Of a stretch of DNA of 64,000 nucleotides, positions 26,217 through 34,569 are shown in pieces. The translations under genes and the position numbers were made by a program. Position 1 is the first letter of the stretch. Each line of letters begins with the position of its first letter. The stretch covers positions 548,037 through 612,036 of the forward strand of contig NZ_LTBC01000001.1 in NCBI RefSeq assembly GCF_001594015.1, read 5' to 3'. The stretch is from Moorella mulderi DSM 14980 (GTDB lineage: Bacteria > Bacillota > DSM-521 > Neomoorellales > Neomoorellaceae). The notes beneath the pieces were generated by a model. The model did no database searches. It worked only from the letters and a program-made list of their open reading frames with translations, and was not told the origin of the DNA.

Positions 26217-28034
26217 ATGAATTTAAGCCAGGAAGAGCAAAATCTTATAGAAGAGCGATTTCGGGCAATAGAAGTTTTACTTTCTCCGCAAAAGTTCGCT
26301 ACTAAGGTCTTAAAGAACGCCCGCGTAGTTAATGTCTTAACCAGGGAAATCTACAGGGCGGATATTGCTATCAACGGGAAAGTAATTTTAATGATTGGTG
26401 ATTGTAACAACTTGATTGGACCGGAAACAGAGGTCATTGATCTGAACGGGAAGTATGTAACACCGGCTTTTATTGACGCCCATATGCATTTTGAGAGTGC
26501 CATGCTCACGATTACCGAATTTACCAGGATATCCTTGCCCACAGGCACTACCTGTCTGATATGTGATCCCCATGAGATAGGCAACGTCCTGGGACCAGAA
26601 GGGGTAAGGGCCATGGCCGCCGAAGCTGCCCTTATGCCTCACCACGTATTCTTACGCATCCCCGCTTTAACACCCGACTCACCGGGGTTGGAAACGCCGG
26701 GTTATCATATAACTTCACGGGAAGTACCGGAAATGTTGTCTTACCCATCTGTTTCTGGCATCGGCGAGATCCAGGGGGTCAGCGCAATTAAATTTGTTTT
26801 TGCCCACAACCCGGACGTGATTAAAGATACCCTGGCTTCTACCATATATGCCCGCTCTATAGGCAAAGGAGTTGACGGCAACGCACCGGAGCTGTTCGGC
26901 GCCGAACTTGCAGCCCATATCATTGCCGGAGGTACGGACGTATCCTGCCACGAAACCACAACCAAAGAGGAAGCCGTGGAAAAACTGCGCTACGGCGTGT
27001 ACATGCTGATGCGCCAGGGCTCGACCCAAAGCAATATGCCTGAATGCATTCGTGCCATCACCGAGGAGAAGCTCGATTCGAGAAGAGCCATCTTGGCAAC
27101 CGACGACATGCTGGCCGAAGACATTGCCAAAACCGGCCACATGAACGACATCATCCGCCGCACCATTCGGGAGGGCGTGGACCCGGTAGAAGCCATTCAG
27201 ATGGCTACCATCAATCCCGCTACCTGGCTTGGCCTTAAGGACATCGGAGTTCTCGCCCCCGGCAAACTGGCTGATATAGCTGTTATCGAGGGTGAACTCA
27301 AGGACATGAACGTGAGCATGGTCTTCCTGGGCGGCAAGAAGGTAGCCGAAAACGGGAAACTGCTCATTGACATCCCCAGCTACACCTACCCTGACCAGGT
27401 CAAACATTCGGTAAAACGCGGTCACATCAGCCCGTCTGACCTGAAGGTGTCGGCTAAGGGCGATAAGGCTAAGGTTCGGGTTGTGGGCCTGATACTCGAC
27501 CAGAACCTGACCGACGCCGTCGAAGCCGAGGTTAAGGTCGTTGACGGCTACTGCGTGCCCGATCTGGAGAACGACATTCTGCCCATGTGCGTGGTGGGCC
27601 GGCACGGACAGCCTGATATAGGCAATGGATTTGTCAAGGGCTTCGGCTTAAAGTGCGGTGCCATAGCGGAAACGGTTTCTCATGACACCCACAACATAAT
27701 CGTCATGGGTACCAACTACGAAGATATGGCCTTGGCTGTAAACCACGTCATCGATATGCAGGGAGGCGTGGCTGTGGTCAAGGACGGAAAGGTTATCGGC
27801 GATCTGCCTCTCAGGGTGGCCGGCCTGATCACCGACGAGATGGATGCCTTCACCTTGAGCGATACCATGGCCCGTTTGACCGAGCTTGTAAAGACCGAAC
27901 TGGGATATAAAGCACACGCTCCCTTTATGCACCTGGCTTTCCTGTCCCTGACCACCAGCCCGAAATGGAAGATGACAGACAAAGGGTTGGTTGACGCCAA
28001 CAATTACTGCGTAATCCCGGTGGTTATCGAATAG
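26217..28034 (+). CDS. ade: Adenine-deaminase-like amidohydrolase, chimeric copy 1
   Basis: A 605-residue metal-dependent hydrolase of the AdeC/adenine deaminase family, cytoplasmic. Metal-site residues are H89 and H91 (DAHMHFES), E184, H245 (SCHETT) and D296/D297 (LATDDM); the C-terminal SHDTHNI block is intact. The family motif DGH reads DGN here (N222), replacing a residue thought to bind metal, so plain adenine deamination is doubtful. Codons 1-250 are identical in DNA to copy 2, while the rest is GC-richer with different codon use. It heads a unit with an NCS1 permease and a cyclase-family hydrolase. Candidate roles: adenine deaminase, xanthine amidohydrolase or aminoimidazole deaminase. 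Confidence 0.85.
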   Translation: MNLSQEEQNLIEERFRAIEVLLSPQKFATKVLKNARVVNVLTREIYRADIAINGKVILMIGDCNNLIGPETEVIDLNGKYVTPAFIDAHMHFESAMLTITEFTRISLPTGTTCLICDPHEIGNVLGPEGVRAMAAEAALMPHHVFLRIPALTPDSPGLETPGYHITSREVPEMLSYPSVSGIGEIQGVSAIKFVFAHNPDVIKDTLASTIYARSIGKGVDGNAPELFGAELAAHIIAGGTDVSCHETTTKEEAVEKLRYGVYMLMRQGSTQSNMPECIRAITEEKLDSRRAILATDDMLAEDIAKTGHMNDIIRRTIREGVDPVEAIQMATINPATWLGLKDIGVLAPGKLADIAVIEGELKDMNVSMVFLGGKKVAENGKLLIDIPSYTYPDQVKHSVKRGHISPSDLKVSAKGDKAKVRVVGLILDQNLTDAVEAEVKVVDGYCVPDLENDILPMCVVGRHGQPDIGNGFVKGFGLKCGAIAETVSHDTHNIIVMGTNYEDMALAVNHVIDMQGGVAVVKDGKVIGDLPLRVAGLITDEMDAFTLSDTMARLTELVKTELGYKAHAPFMHLAFLSLTTSPKWKMTDKGLVDANNYCVIPVVIE

Positions 28035-28086
28035 ACAGGACAGAATAGATAGACAGAAGTCGCTTAAAGAGAGGGGAGGAAACAGA

Positions 28087-29541
28087 ATGGCAGATGCAGC
28101 AGGCAAAATTGTTGAGGCTGATAAAGTAGGCAGTATAGAGCAGCACGATATACGCCCCATACCGCTTTCGGACCGGCACGGGTCGGCCAAAGACCTGACC
28201 CGAATGTGGTTTGGAGCCAACACCAACTACGTGGTTTTGCTTACCGGTACCGTGCCCATCACCATGGGGCTTGGCCTCTGGGATTCAGTCCTAGCGGTAC
28301 TTATAGGAAACATTTTGGGCTGCATAGTTTTGGGTCTATCTTCCATCATGGGGCCGAGGACGGGCAGTGCGGGCATAATCTGCTCCCGGACCGCGTTAGG
28401 ACAGGCAGGCTCTTTCTTACCCGTGTTTATCAGTACCCTATCGGTTCTGGGCTGGTTTTCCATCAACTCGGTGGTGGCTACCGATGGGTTAAAGCAGATC
28501 ATAGTAACCTTCGGGGCCGGGGATACCCACATTCTGATGTGGATATGCCTGGCCGTGGTGCTGGCCGGAGAAATCTTACTGGCCATCTACGGTCATGCCA
28601 CGATTATTGCAGCTGAGAAGTACATGGCTGTGATTTTGGGCTTGTTATTTGTGGGGCTGCTCTTCTTCGTGGTTCCACACGTCGACTGGAACTGGGGAAC
28701 CAGCATCAAGGAAGGACCGGGGGTTTCCGTCACCGGAACCTGGCTGGCGGCCATGGGCATAATATTCGCCTACCCCATTTCTTGGACCAACTTTGCTTCC
28801 GATTACAGCCGTTACCTGGATCCTGACACCGATTGGAAAGAAGTGGCTTTCTATGCCGGACTCGGACAGTTCCTCGCTCTCACCTTCTGTGAGCTGATCG
28901 GGGTTCTGTTTGCAGTAGCAGTTAAAGGCGCCCTGGGAGCTGACCCGGTAGCCAAATTGACCAGCGTCCTGCCTACATGGTACCTGGTTCCCTTCCTTAT
29001 TGCGGTCATGCTGGGTTCCATAGCCACCAACGTGCCCAATGGATATACGGCAGGATTGGGAATACTATCCCTGCGTATTCCGCTGTCCCGTGTGCAGTCG
29101 ATACTGCTCATTGGGGCATTCACCCTCGTTTTCCGAATCCTGACCCTGCTCTACGGTCACTTCTTCGACCTGTACCAGCAGTGGCTGACCTACATCATCA
29201 TTTGGACCTGTCCGTGGGTGGCGATCGTGGTGCTCGATTACTTCATGAGAAAAGGCAATTACGTGGCCAAAGACCTTATGAAATGGAAGGAAGGCGAGTA
29301 CTGGTACAACGGCGGTGTGTTCTTGCCAGGAGTTATCGCATTTATCGTGGGTTTGGGCGTAGCTATCCTCTTCTCCAACTCCTCGATGTACACCAGCCCG
29401 CTGATGACCAAGTATTTTGGCGGCGCCGACCTGAGCTTTGAGGTGGGTATCCTGGTAGCCGGACTTCTCTACTGGCTGCTGGCCAAAGGGCATGACACCT
29501 TCAAGCGTGCCCGCGCCTTAAACGGCTCCGTTTGGGAGTAG
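28087..29541 (+). CDS. NCS1 family purine/cytosine permease-like transporter
   Basis: A 484-residue integral membrane protein with about 12 hydrophobic segments, resembling cytosine permease CodB and related nucleobase-cation symporters. The N-terminal region has RMWFGANTNYVVLLTG and GPRTGSAGIICSRTALGQ, typical of NCS1. The likely substrate is a purine or related base; allantoin and hydantoin are also carried in the family. GGGGAGGAAACAGA precedes the ATG, 52 nt after the amidohydrolase. Together with the next gene and the preceding 3' half it forms a GC-richer block that looks foreign to the AT-rich island. Confidence 0.87.
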   Translation: MADAAGKIVEADKVGSIEQHDIRPIPLSDRHGSAKDLTRMWFGANTNYVVLLTGTVPITMGLGLWDSVLAVLIGNILGCIVLGLSSIMGPRTGSAGIICSRTALGQAGSFLPVFISTLSVLGWFSINSVVATDGLKQIIVTFGAGDTHILMWICLAVVLAGEILLAIYGHATIIAAEKYMAVILGLLFVGLLFFVVPHVDWNWGTSIKEGPGVSVTGTWLAAMGIIFAYPISWTNFASDYSRYLDPDTDWKEVAFYAGLGQFLALTFCELIGVLFAVAVKGALGADPVAKLTSVLPTWYLVPFLIAVMLGSIATNVPNGYTAGLGILSLRIPLSRVQSILLIGAFTLVFRILTLLYGHFFDLYQQWLTYIIIWTCPWVAIVVLDYFMRKGNYVAKDLMKWKEGEYWYNGGVFLPGVIAFIVGLGVAILFSNSSMYTSPLMTKYFGGADLSFEVGILVAGLLYWLLAKGHDTFKRARALNGSVWE

Positions 29542-29598
29542 TTTAAAGATGTAGTTAAAAATAGTGGTTAGTTTTACAAAAAGAAAGGAGTGTCACGA

Positions 29599-30336
29599 AT
29601 GATTCAAATCGATCCGCGTAACTTTAACCAGAAGTACGAGATCATCGACTTAAGCCAACCCATTTACCAGGGCATGCCGCTTTTCCCCATGCACCAGAAG
29701 ACATTTATCATGAAGAACATGACGCATGAGGAGAACCAGGCCATGACCGGTTCCCCTACCCTCGGCTTTTCCGCCAGGAACCTGCTGATCAGCGAGCATG
29801 CCGGAACGCACGTCGACGCCGTATGGGAGTTCCTTCCTTCCGGTCCGACAATCGAACAGATGGGGTTTGAATTCTTCATCGGCGACGCGATCTGCGTTGA
29901 TCTGCGCCATGTTCAGTATCCGAAATACATTGAGCCCGAAGATCTTAAAGAAGCGGTGGAAAAGGCTGGCCTCGAGATCCGCAAGGGGGATATCTTCCTC
30001 ATGTGGACCGGTCACTATGACCGGTATTATCCGGGTCAGAGATATGCTGAAGGACCTTACACCGGCGTATCCGAGGCGGCAGCAGTCTGGCTAGCCGAGC
30101 AGGGAGTTGTCAACATCGGCATCGACGCTCCGGCCATCGACCTAACTCCGGACGATCTCAAGTTCTCCGGCCACTGGGTGTGCGGGCGCTACGGCATCAC
30201 CGACAGCGAGCATTATGCCAACCTGGGTAAGGTAGCGGGCAAGCGCTTTATCTACATCGGGCTTCCCTTAAAGATCAAAGAGGGAAGCGGCTCCCCCATC
30301 CGCGCCATCGCCTTGCTGGAGAAAGAGAACAAGTAA
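29599..30336 (+). CDS. Cyclase-family (PF04199) metal hydrolase
   Basis: A 245-residue hydrolase of the cyclase/kynurenine formamidase/isatin hydrolase family. These use Mn or Zn to open cyclic or formyl amides. The metal motif HxGTHxD is present (H67, H71, D73), but the usual following His of DAPxH is Glu77 (DAVWEF). ATG 29599 has AAAGGAG 8 nt upstream; GTG 29590 is less likely. In a purine gene set, opening of a cyclic amide (for example a xanthine ring) is a reasonable guess. The neighbouring 3' sequence up to 30480 has a weak hairpin and nothing else recognised. Confidence 0.82.
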   Translation: MIQIDPRNFNQKYEIIDLSQPIYQGMPLFPMHQKTFIMKNMTHEENQAMTGSPTLGFSARNLLISEHAGTHVDAVWEFLPSGPTIEQMGFEFFIGDAICVDLRHVQYPKYIEPEDLKEAVEKAGLEIRKGDIFLMWTGHYDRYYPGQRYAEGPYTGVSEAAAVWLAEQGVVNIGIDAPAIDLTPDDLKFSGHWVCGRYGITDSEHYANLGKVAGKRFIYIGLPLKIKEGSGSPIRAIALLEKENK

Positions 30337-30478
30337 GAGACAGTAAATAAATAATTGGGCAAACAGGTGTCGGGCGAAAGCCTCGGCACCGATTATGCCC
30401 ATAAATACACAGTAAAAATTTAAAACATCTAGTGCCGCTCCAAAAAAATAATTTAAGATAAAGGATGATTTTGGGATT

Positions 30479-30828
30479 TTACCTCGAACTCTTCCCTAAA
30501 GGGAGGAGAAAGACCATGTACCTGTATGTTCGCCCATTATCAACGGAAGAAAGGCAAACCTTATTGCGGTGCTCGGTAGTCAGGCAGCCAACCTCGGCAT
30601 AAAGGTCCTGGATTTGCTTTTCGTATTGAGCCTTTATGTTTTCAAGATTTTTTTGCTCATCGGTGAAGAAAGATGGCAACTTTTCTAGCACCATATTTCT
30701 CCAGCGGTTAAGGATGGATGGGTGAATACCGTATTCAGAAGATAACTGGGAAACAGACTTCTCTTCTTTAAGAATTTCCAGTAAAACTTTGGCCTAAAAT
30801 CTGTTGGATATTTTTTCCGTACACTCAT
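30479..30828 (-). pseudogene. Frameshifted IS3-type transposase OrfA remnant
   Basis: From ATG 30828 the minus strand reads MSVRKKYPTDF, then needs a one-base shift within 30791-30800. It continues as KVLLEILKEEKSVSQL, GIHPSILNRWRN and a coiled-coil-like tail (EQKNLENIKAQYEKQIQDLYAEVG) to about 30571. This is the helix-turn-helix plus leucine-zipper layout of IS3-family OrfA. Beyond that the frame loses similarity, and no OrfB (DDE catalytic part) is present. It is a dead, truncated insertion sequence gene. Confidence 0.82.
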
Positions 30829-30880
30829 TTGACGCTTAGGCCCCCCTGTTTTTGTGTCTAGTTTTCTGGGTCCATTATAG
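30479..30880 (-). mobile_element. Decayed IS3-family insertion sequence
   Basis: One end is suggested at about 30840-30878, where the minus strand reads TGGACCCAGAAAACTAGACAC, resembling terminal repeats of IS3-group elements. The other end and OrfB are missing. The element stops within a few bases of the start of direct-repeat copy 2 (30885), so it may have taken part in the rearrangement. Confidence 0.6.
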
Positions 30881-30926
30881 AAAAAAAGCGGATATAATTT
30901 CCGGTTCACAGTCCTGATTTATAAAA

Positions 30927-30949
30927 ATAGCGGAAATATCTTCCCCTAT
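30927..30949. promoter_or_regulatory. Candidate activator site (UAS), copy 2
   Basis: The same imperfect inverted repeat as at 26100-26122, at the same distance from its sigma-54 promoter. Confidence 0.45.
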
Positions 30950-31001
30950 TTGTTTTTAATTTGCAACCCCTATCGATCGGCTAATAAGATGTTGCCTGGC
31001 C

Positions 31002-31017
31002 TGGCACGAAACTTGCT
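31002..31017 (+). promoter_or_regulatory. Sigma-54 promoter of amidohydrolase 2
   Basis: TGGCAC-N5-TTGCT, identical to 26175-26190. It should place the downstream catabolic genes under the same activator as copy 1. Confidence 0.88.
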
Positions 31018-31043
31018 ATATAAGGCTTAACGGAGGTGGAAAT

Positions 31044-32867
31044 ATGAATTTAAGCCAGGAAGAGCAAAATCTTATAGAAGAGCGATTTCGGGCAATAGAA
31101 GTTTTACTTTCTCCGCAAAAGTTCGCTACTAAGGTCTTAAAGAACGCCCGCGTAGTTAATGTCTTAACCAGGGAAATCTACAGGGCGGATATTGCTATCA
31201 ACGGGAAAGTAATTTTAATGATTGGTGATTGTAACAACTTGATTGGACCGGAAACAGAGGTCATTGATCTGAACGGGAAGTATGTAACACCGGCTTTTAT
31301 TGACGCCCATATGCATTTTGAGAGTGCCATGCTCACGATTACCGAATTTACCAGGATATCCTTGCCCACAGGCACTACCTGTCTGATATGTGATCCCCAT
31401 GAGATAGGCAACGTCCTGGGACCAGAAGGGGTAAGGGCCATGGCCGCCGAAGCTGCCCTTATGCCTCACCACGTATTCTTACGCATCCCCGCTTTAACAC
31501 CCGACTCACCGGGGTTGGAAACGCCGGGTTATCATATAACTTCACGGGAAGTACCGGAAATGTTGTCTTACCCATCTGTTTCTGGCATCGGCGAGATCCA
31601 GGGGGTCAGCGCAATTAAATTTGTTTTTGCCCACAACCCGGACGTGATTAAAGATACCCTGGCTTCTACCATATATGCCCGCTCTATAGGCAAAGGAGTT
31701 GACGGCAACGCACCGGAGCTGTTCGGCGCCGAACTTGCAGCCCATATCATTGCCGGAGGTACGGACGTATCCTGCCACGAAACCACAACCAAAGCTGAAG
31801 CCATAGAAAAACTGCGTTACGGTGTTTATCTATTAATGCGCGAGGGATCAACCCAGCGCAACATGGCTGAATGTATTAAAGCTCTTACTGAAGAAGGTTT
31901 CGATTCGCGTCGTATGATCCTGGCTACCGATGACATGCTGGCGGAAGATATAGTCAAAAGCGGCCATATGAACGATATAATTCGCCGTACTATCCGTCAG
32001 GGTGTAGGTGCTGTAGAAGCAATACAAATGGCGACTATTAATCCGGCCACCTGGTTGGGCTTAAATCATCTTGGTGTCCTGGCGCCGGGGAAACTGGCAG
32101 ATTTGGTAGTTATCGCGGGTGAACTCGAAGATATGGAGGTAGAGGCGGTTTACCTAAAAGGTGAACTTATAGCGAAAGATGGCGAGTTGCTTATTGATTT
32201 ACCGCTATATACTTATCCTCCAACAGTAAAAAAATCTGTCAAACGGGACTACGTCTCAGCCGCAGAGTTGATGTTGCCTGCAAGGGGCACCAAAGCCATA
32301 GTACGCTGTATAGGTCTTATACCCGATCAAAATCTGTCCCACGCTATCGAAGTTGAAATGAAAGTAGACAATGGCTATATTCTCCCTTCTTTAGACGAAG
32401 ATTTGTTGCCTATTGCCGTAGTAGGGAGGTACGGGCAAAAGGATATAGGAAGGAGCTTTGTGAAAGGGTTTGGCCTTAAAAATGGAGCGTTTGCCGAAAG
32501 CGTGTCCCATGACGCCCACAACATCATAGTTGTAGGTACAAACTATAACGATATGGCCGTGGCGGTTAATCACGTCATTAAAATGCAGGGGGGTGTGGCT
32601 GTAGTAAAAGGCGGCAAGGTCCTGGGAGAGCTTCCACTGGAGATTGGAGGTTTAATGACTGATGCCCTAACAGCTCATGAACTAATAGCCAGGACGGCGT
32701 TGCTGCATCGCTTGGCCGCAGAAGAACTTGGGTGCAAGGTACACGCTCCTTTTATGCACCTTGCTTTTCTCTCCCTTACCACCAGCCCCAAATGGAAGCT
32801 TACCGATAAAGGTGTAGTGGATGCCAATAATTACTGCGTACTTTCAGCGATTAAGGAGGTTTTATAA
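31044..32867 (+). CDS. ade: Adenine-deaminase-like amidohydrolase, copy 2
   Basis: A 607-residue AdeC-family amidohydrolase. Residues 1-250 equal copy 1; residues 251-607 are related but clearly diverged and share the AT-rich codon use of the 5' half. This is therefore probably the original resident gene. Metal-site residues are the same, including the Asn222 in place of His in the DGH motif. The C-terminal ESVSHDAHNI block is present. It is followed after 79 nt by the formiminotransferase gene. In the proposed xanthine route it could be the ring-opening hydrolase or the aminoimidazole deaminase; plain adenine deaminase remains possible. Confidence 0.87.
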   Translation: MNLSQEEQNLIEERFRAIEVLLSPQKFATKVLKNARVVNVLTREIYRADIAINGKVILMIGDCNNLIGPETEVIDLNGKYVTPAFIDAHMHFESAMLTITEFTRISLPTGTTCLICDPHEIGNVLGPEGVRAMAAEAALMPHHVFLRIPALTPDSPGLETPGYHITSREVPEMLSYPSVSGIGEIQGVSAIKFVFAHNPDVIKDTLASTIYARSIGKGVDGNAPELFGAELAAHIIAGGTDVSCHETTTKAEAIEKLRYGVYLLMREGSTQRNMAECIKALTEEGFDSRRMILATDDMLAEDIVKSGHMNDIIRRTIRQGVGAVEAIQMATINPATWLGLNHLGVLAPGKLADLVVIAGELEDMEVEAVYLKGELIAKDGELLIDLPLYTYPPTVKKSVKRDYVSAAELMLPARGTKAIVRCIGLIPDQNLSHAIEVEMKVDNGYILPSLDEDLLPIAVVGRYGQKDIGRSFVKGFGLKNGAFAESVSHDAHNIIVVGTNYNDMAVAVNHVIKMQGGVAVVKGGKVLGELPLEIGGLMTDALTAHELIARTALLHRLAAEELGCKVHAPFMHLAFLSLTTSPKWKLTDKGVVDANNYCVLSAIKEVL

Positions 32868-32946
32868 AGAGGTAAATATGACCCACGAAGAAAATCAGCT
32901 GTAGCTATTTTAACTGACGAGGATTAAGACAGTGGAGGGCCGCTAA

Positions 32947-33852
32947 GTGAAGAAATATATCCACACAGTACCTAATTTTAGTGAAGGTCGCAGGAAAGAA
33001 GTAATTGAGGCGATCGTAGGGCAGTTTAAGGACATTCCCGGGGTAAAACTCATCGACTATTATCCCGATCCCGATTTTAACCGCACTGTCATTGAAGCGA
33101 TAGGAGAGCCGGAACCTTTAAAAAGGGCCCTGCTTAATATGACCGGCAAAGCGGTAGAATTGATTAATATGGAAGAGCAAAGCGGCGCCCACCCCCGGAT
33201 AGGAGCCCAGGATACTATCCCCTTATTTCCACTGAAGAATATATCCTTAGAAGAATGTAAGCTTCTGGCGGAAGAACTAGGAAAGGAGATTTACGCCCGT
33301 TTTCAATTGCCAGTTTACTTGAGCGGGGAAAATGCCCGCACTCCGGAAAGAAAAAGCCTGGACTTCATCCGCCGGGGGCAGTACGAGGGGTTAAAAAAAG
33401 TTGTACATTTGCCGGAAAGGGCTCCGGACATCGGGCCGGCTGCCCTGCACCCAACTGCCGGGGCGGTCATTGTCAGCGCCGGTACCAGGCCCCTGGTAGC
33501 TTATAATATCGTTCTCAATTCCAGTGACTTGAGTTTGGCGCAGGGGATAGCTAAAGCGGTCCGCGGGCCAAGCGGGGGCTTCAGTACTGTGAGGGCTGTG
33601 GGCCTCAGATATGAAGAGCGCGACCTGGTTGCGGTATCGATGAATATTTTTGATTATGAATTGACCCCTCTTTACCGAACCTTTGAGCTGGTAAAAAGAG
33701 AGGCTGCCCGCTATGGAGTAACGGTTCTGGAGACCCAGCTTGTGGGAACCGTTCCCCAGGAAAGTTTAATCATGGTGGCTGAGTATTTCTTACAGCTTAA
33801 GAGTTTCAAGCGTAACCAGATACTGGAGAACAATTTATTTGATCTTAATTAG
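32947..33852 (+). CDS. ftcD: Glutamate formiminotransferase-family protein
   Basis: Transfers a formimino group from formiminoglutamate, or from formiminoglycine in purine fermenters, to THF. It is 301 residues, the length of the stand-alone transferase domain. The catalytic His82 lies in SGAHPRIGAQDTIP, and TVPNFSEGR opens the protein as in the family. GTG 32947 follows GGAGGG by 7 nt. The cyclodeaminase is a separate gene 9 nt downstream, as is common in bacteria. No hutH, hutU or hutI is in the window, so histidine degradation is not the obvious setting; the purine-type neighbours favour formiminoglycine. Confidence 0.93.
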   Translation: MKKYIHTVPNFSEGRRKEVIEAIVGQFKDIPGVKLIDYYPDPDFNRTVIEAIGEPEPLKRALLNMTGKAVELINMEEQSGAHPRIGAQDTIPLFPLKNISLEECKLLAEELGKEIYARFQLPVYLSGENARTPERKSLDFIRRGQYEGLKKVVHLPERAPDIGPAALHPTAGAVIVSAGTRPLVAYNIVLNSSDLSLAQGIAKAVRGPSGGFSTVRAVGLRYEERDLVAVSMNIFDYELTPLYRTFELVKREAARYGVTVLETQLVGTVPQESLIMVAEYFLQLKSFKRNQILENNLFDLN

Positions 33853-33861
33853 GAGATACCT

Positions 33862-34479
33862 ATGCTTGCTGGAAAAAGCCTTATCGATTTTGCTGCCCAG
33901 CTTTCATCAACGGCGCCCGTACCCGGAGGGGGAACCGTAAGCGCCCTGTGTGGCTACCTTAGCGCCGCCCTGGCTCTTAAGGTATGCTATTTAACGCTAG
34001 CAAAGGAACAATATGAAGCAAGCCATACCGACATGCATAAAGTGGGAGGTGAGATTGAAGAGTTAAAAGTCGAACTGCTGGGTTTAATGGATGAAGACGC
34101 AGCTGCCTTTGCTGGAGTAATTAATGCTTACCGGTTACCCAGAAGAGATCCCTGTGAAGCAAATAAACGTAAGGAGGCTATTAAACAGGAAACTTTAAAA
34201 GCAGCGTTCGTACCTTTACGTACCGCCGAGAAGTGCTTGCAGTTACTCAAAAAAATACCGGTGGTTATCGACAAAGGCGTTCCCGGCGCCGTAAGCGATG
34301 CCGGGGTCGCTGCCCATCTGGCTGCTGCCGGCCTTGAAGGGGCGCTGCTAAATGTGGCAATTAATATCAAAGGGATCAAAAAAGAATATGTCCTCGAGCT
34401 GGAACAAAGGATAGCACAAATAAATGAAGAAAAACAAGATTTAATGAGTCACCTTTTACGTACCCTGAAAATGGGGTAG
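33862..34479 (+). CDS. fchA: Formimino-THF cyclodeaminase
   Basis: Converts 5-formimino-THF to 5,10-methenyl-THF and ammonia. The 205-residue all-helical protein shows the family start APVPGGGTVSA and the C-terminal block SDAGVAAHLAAAGLEGALLNV. AGGAGA lies 5 nt before the ATG, and the gene is tightly coupled to the transferase. Its product enters the folate C1 pool, from which an acetogen can gain ATP through formate-THF ligase run in reverse or make acetyl-CoA. Terminator-like hairpins follow. Confidence 0.93.
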   Translation: MLAGKSLIDFAAQLSSTAPVPGGGTVSALCGYLSAALALKVCYLTLAKEQYEASHTDMHKVGGEIEELKVELLGLMDEDAAAFAGVINAYRLPRRDPCEANKRKEAIKQETLKAAFVPLRTAEKCLQLLKKIPVVIDKGVPGAVSDAGVAAHLAAAGLEGALLNVAINIKGIKKEYVLELEQRIAQINEEKQDLMSHLLRTLKMG

Positions 34480-34569
34480 TATTTACCATTATATCATATC
34501 CTTCTGAAGGCGCCGCCTAGGCGGAATGCGCCTTTATTATGGCAATGGTGTTTGACTGAGGGGTAACGG

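Larger units (their letters stand above)
26058..26967 (+). repeat. 910-bp direct repeat, copy 1
   Basis: It runs from the last codons of the NtrC-type gene through the promoter region and the first 250 codons of the amidohydrolase. Base 26058 corresponds to 30885 (offset 4827). I found no mismatch when comparing the two copies by eye. Identity ends abruptly after ACCAAAG, and the downstream halves of the two genes differ widely. Confidence 0.92.
30885..31794 (+). repeat. 910-bp direct repeat, copy 2
   Basis: Copy of 26058-26967 at offset 4827. It carries the last four codons of the regulator gene, the candidate UAS, the sigma-54 promoter and codons 1-250 of the second amidohydrolase. Its upstream flank is the IS3 remnant. 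Confidence 0.92.

Noticed and set aside
32947..34479. Histidine utilisation (hut) operon.
   Set aside because: Only the formiminotransferase and cyclodeaminase are present; histidase, urocanase and imidazolonepropionase are absent, while neighbours suit purine or imidazole chemistry.
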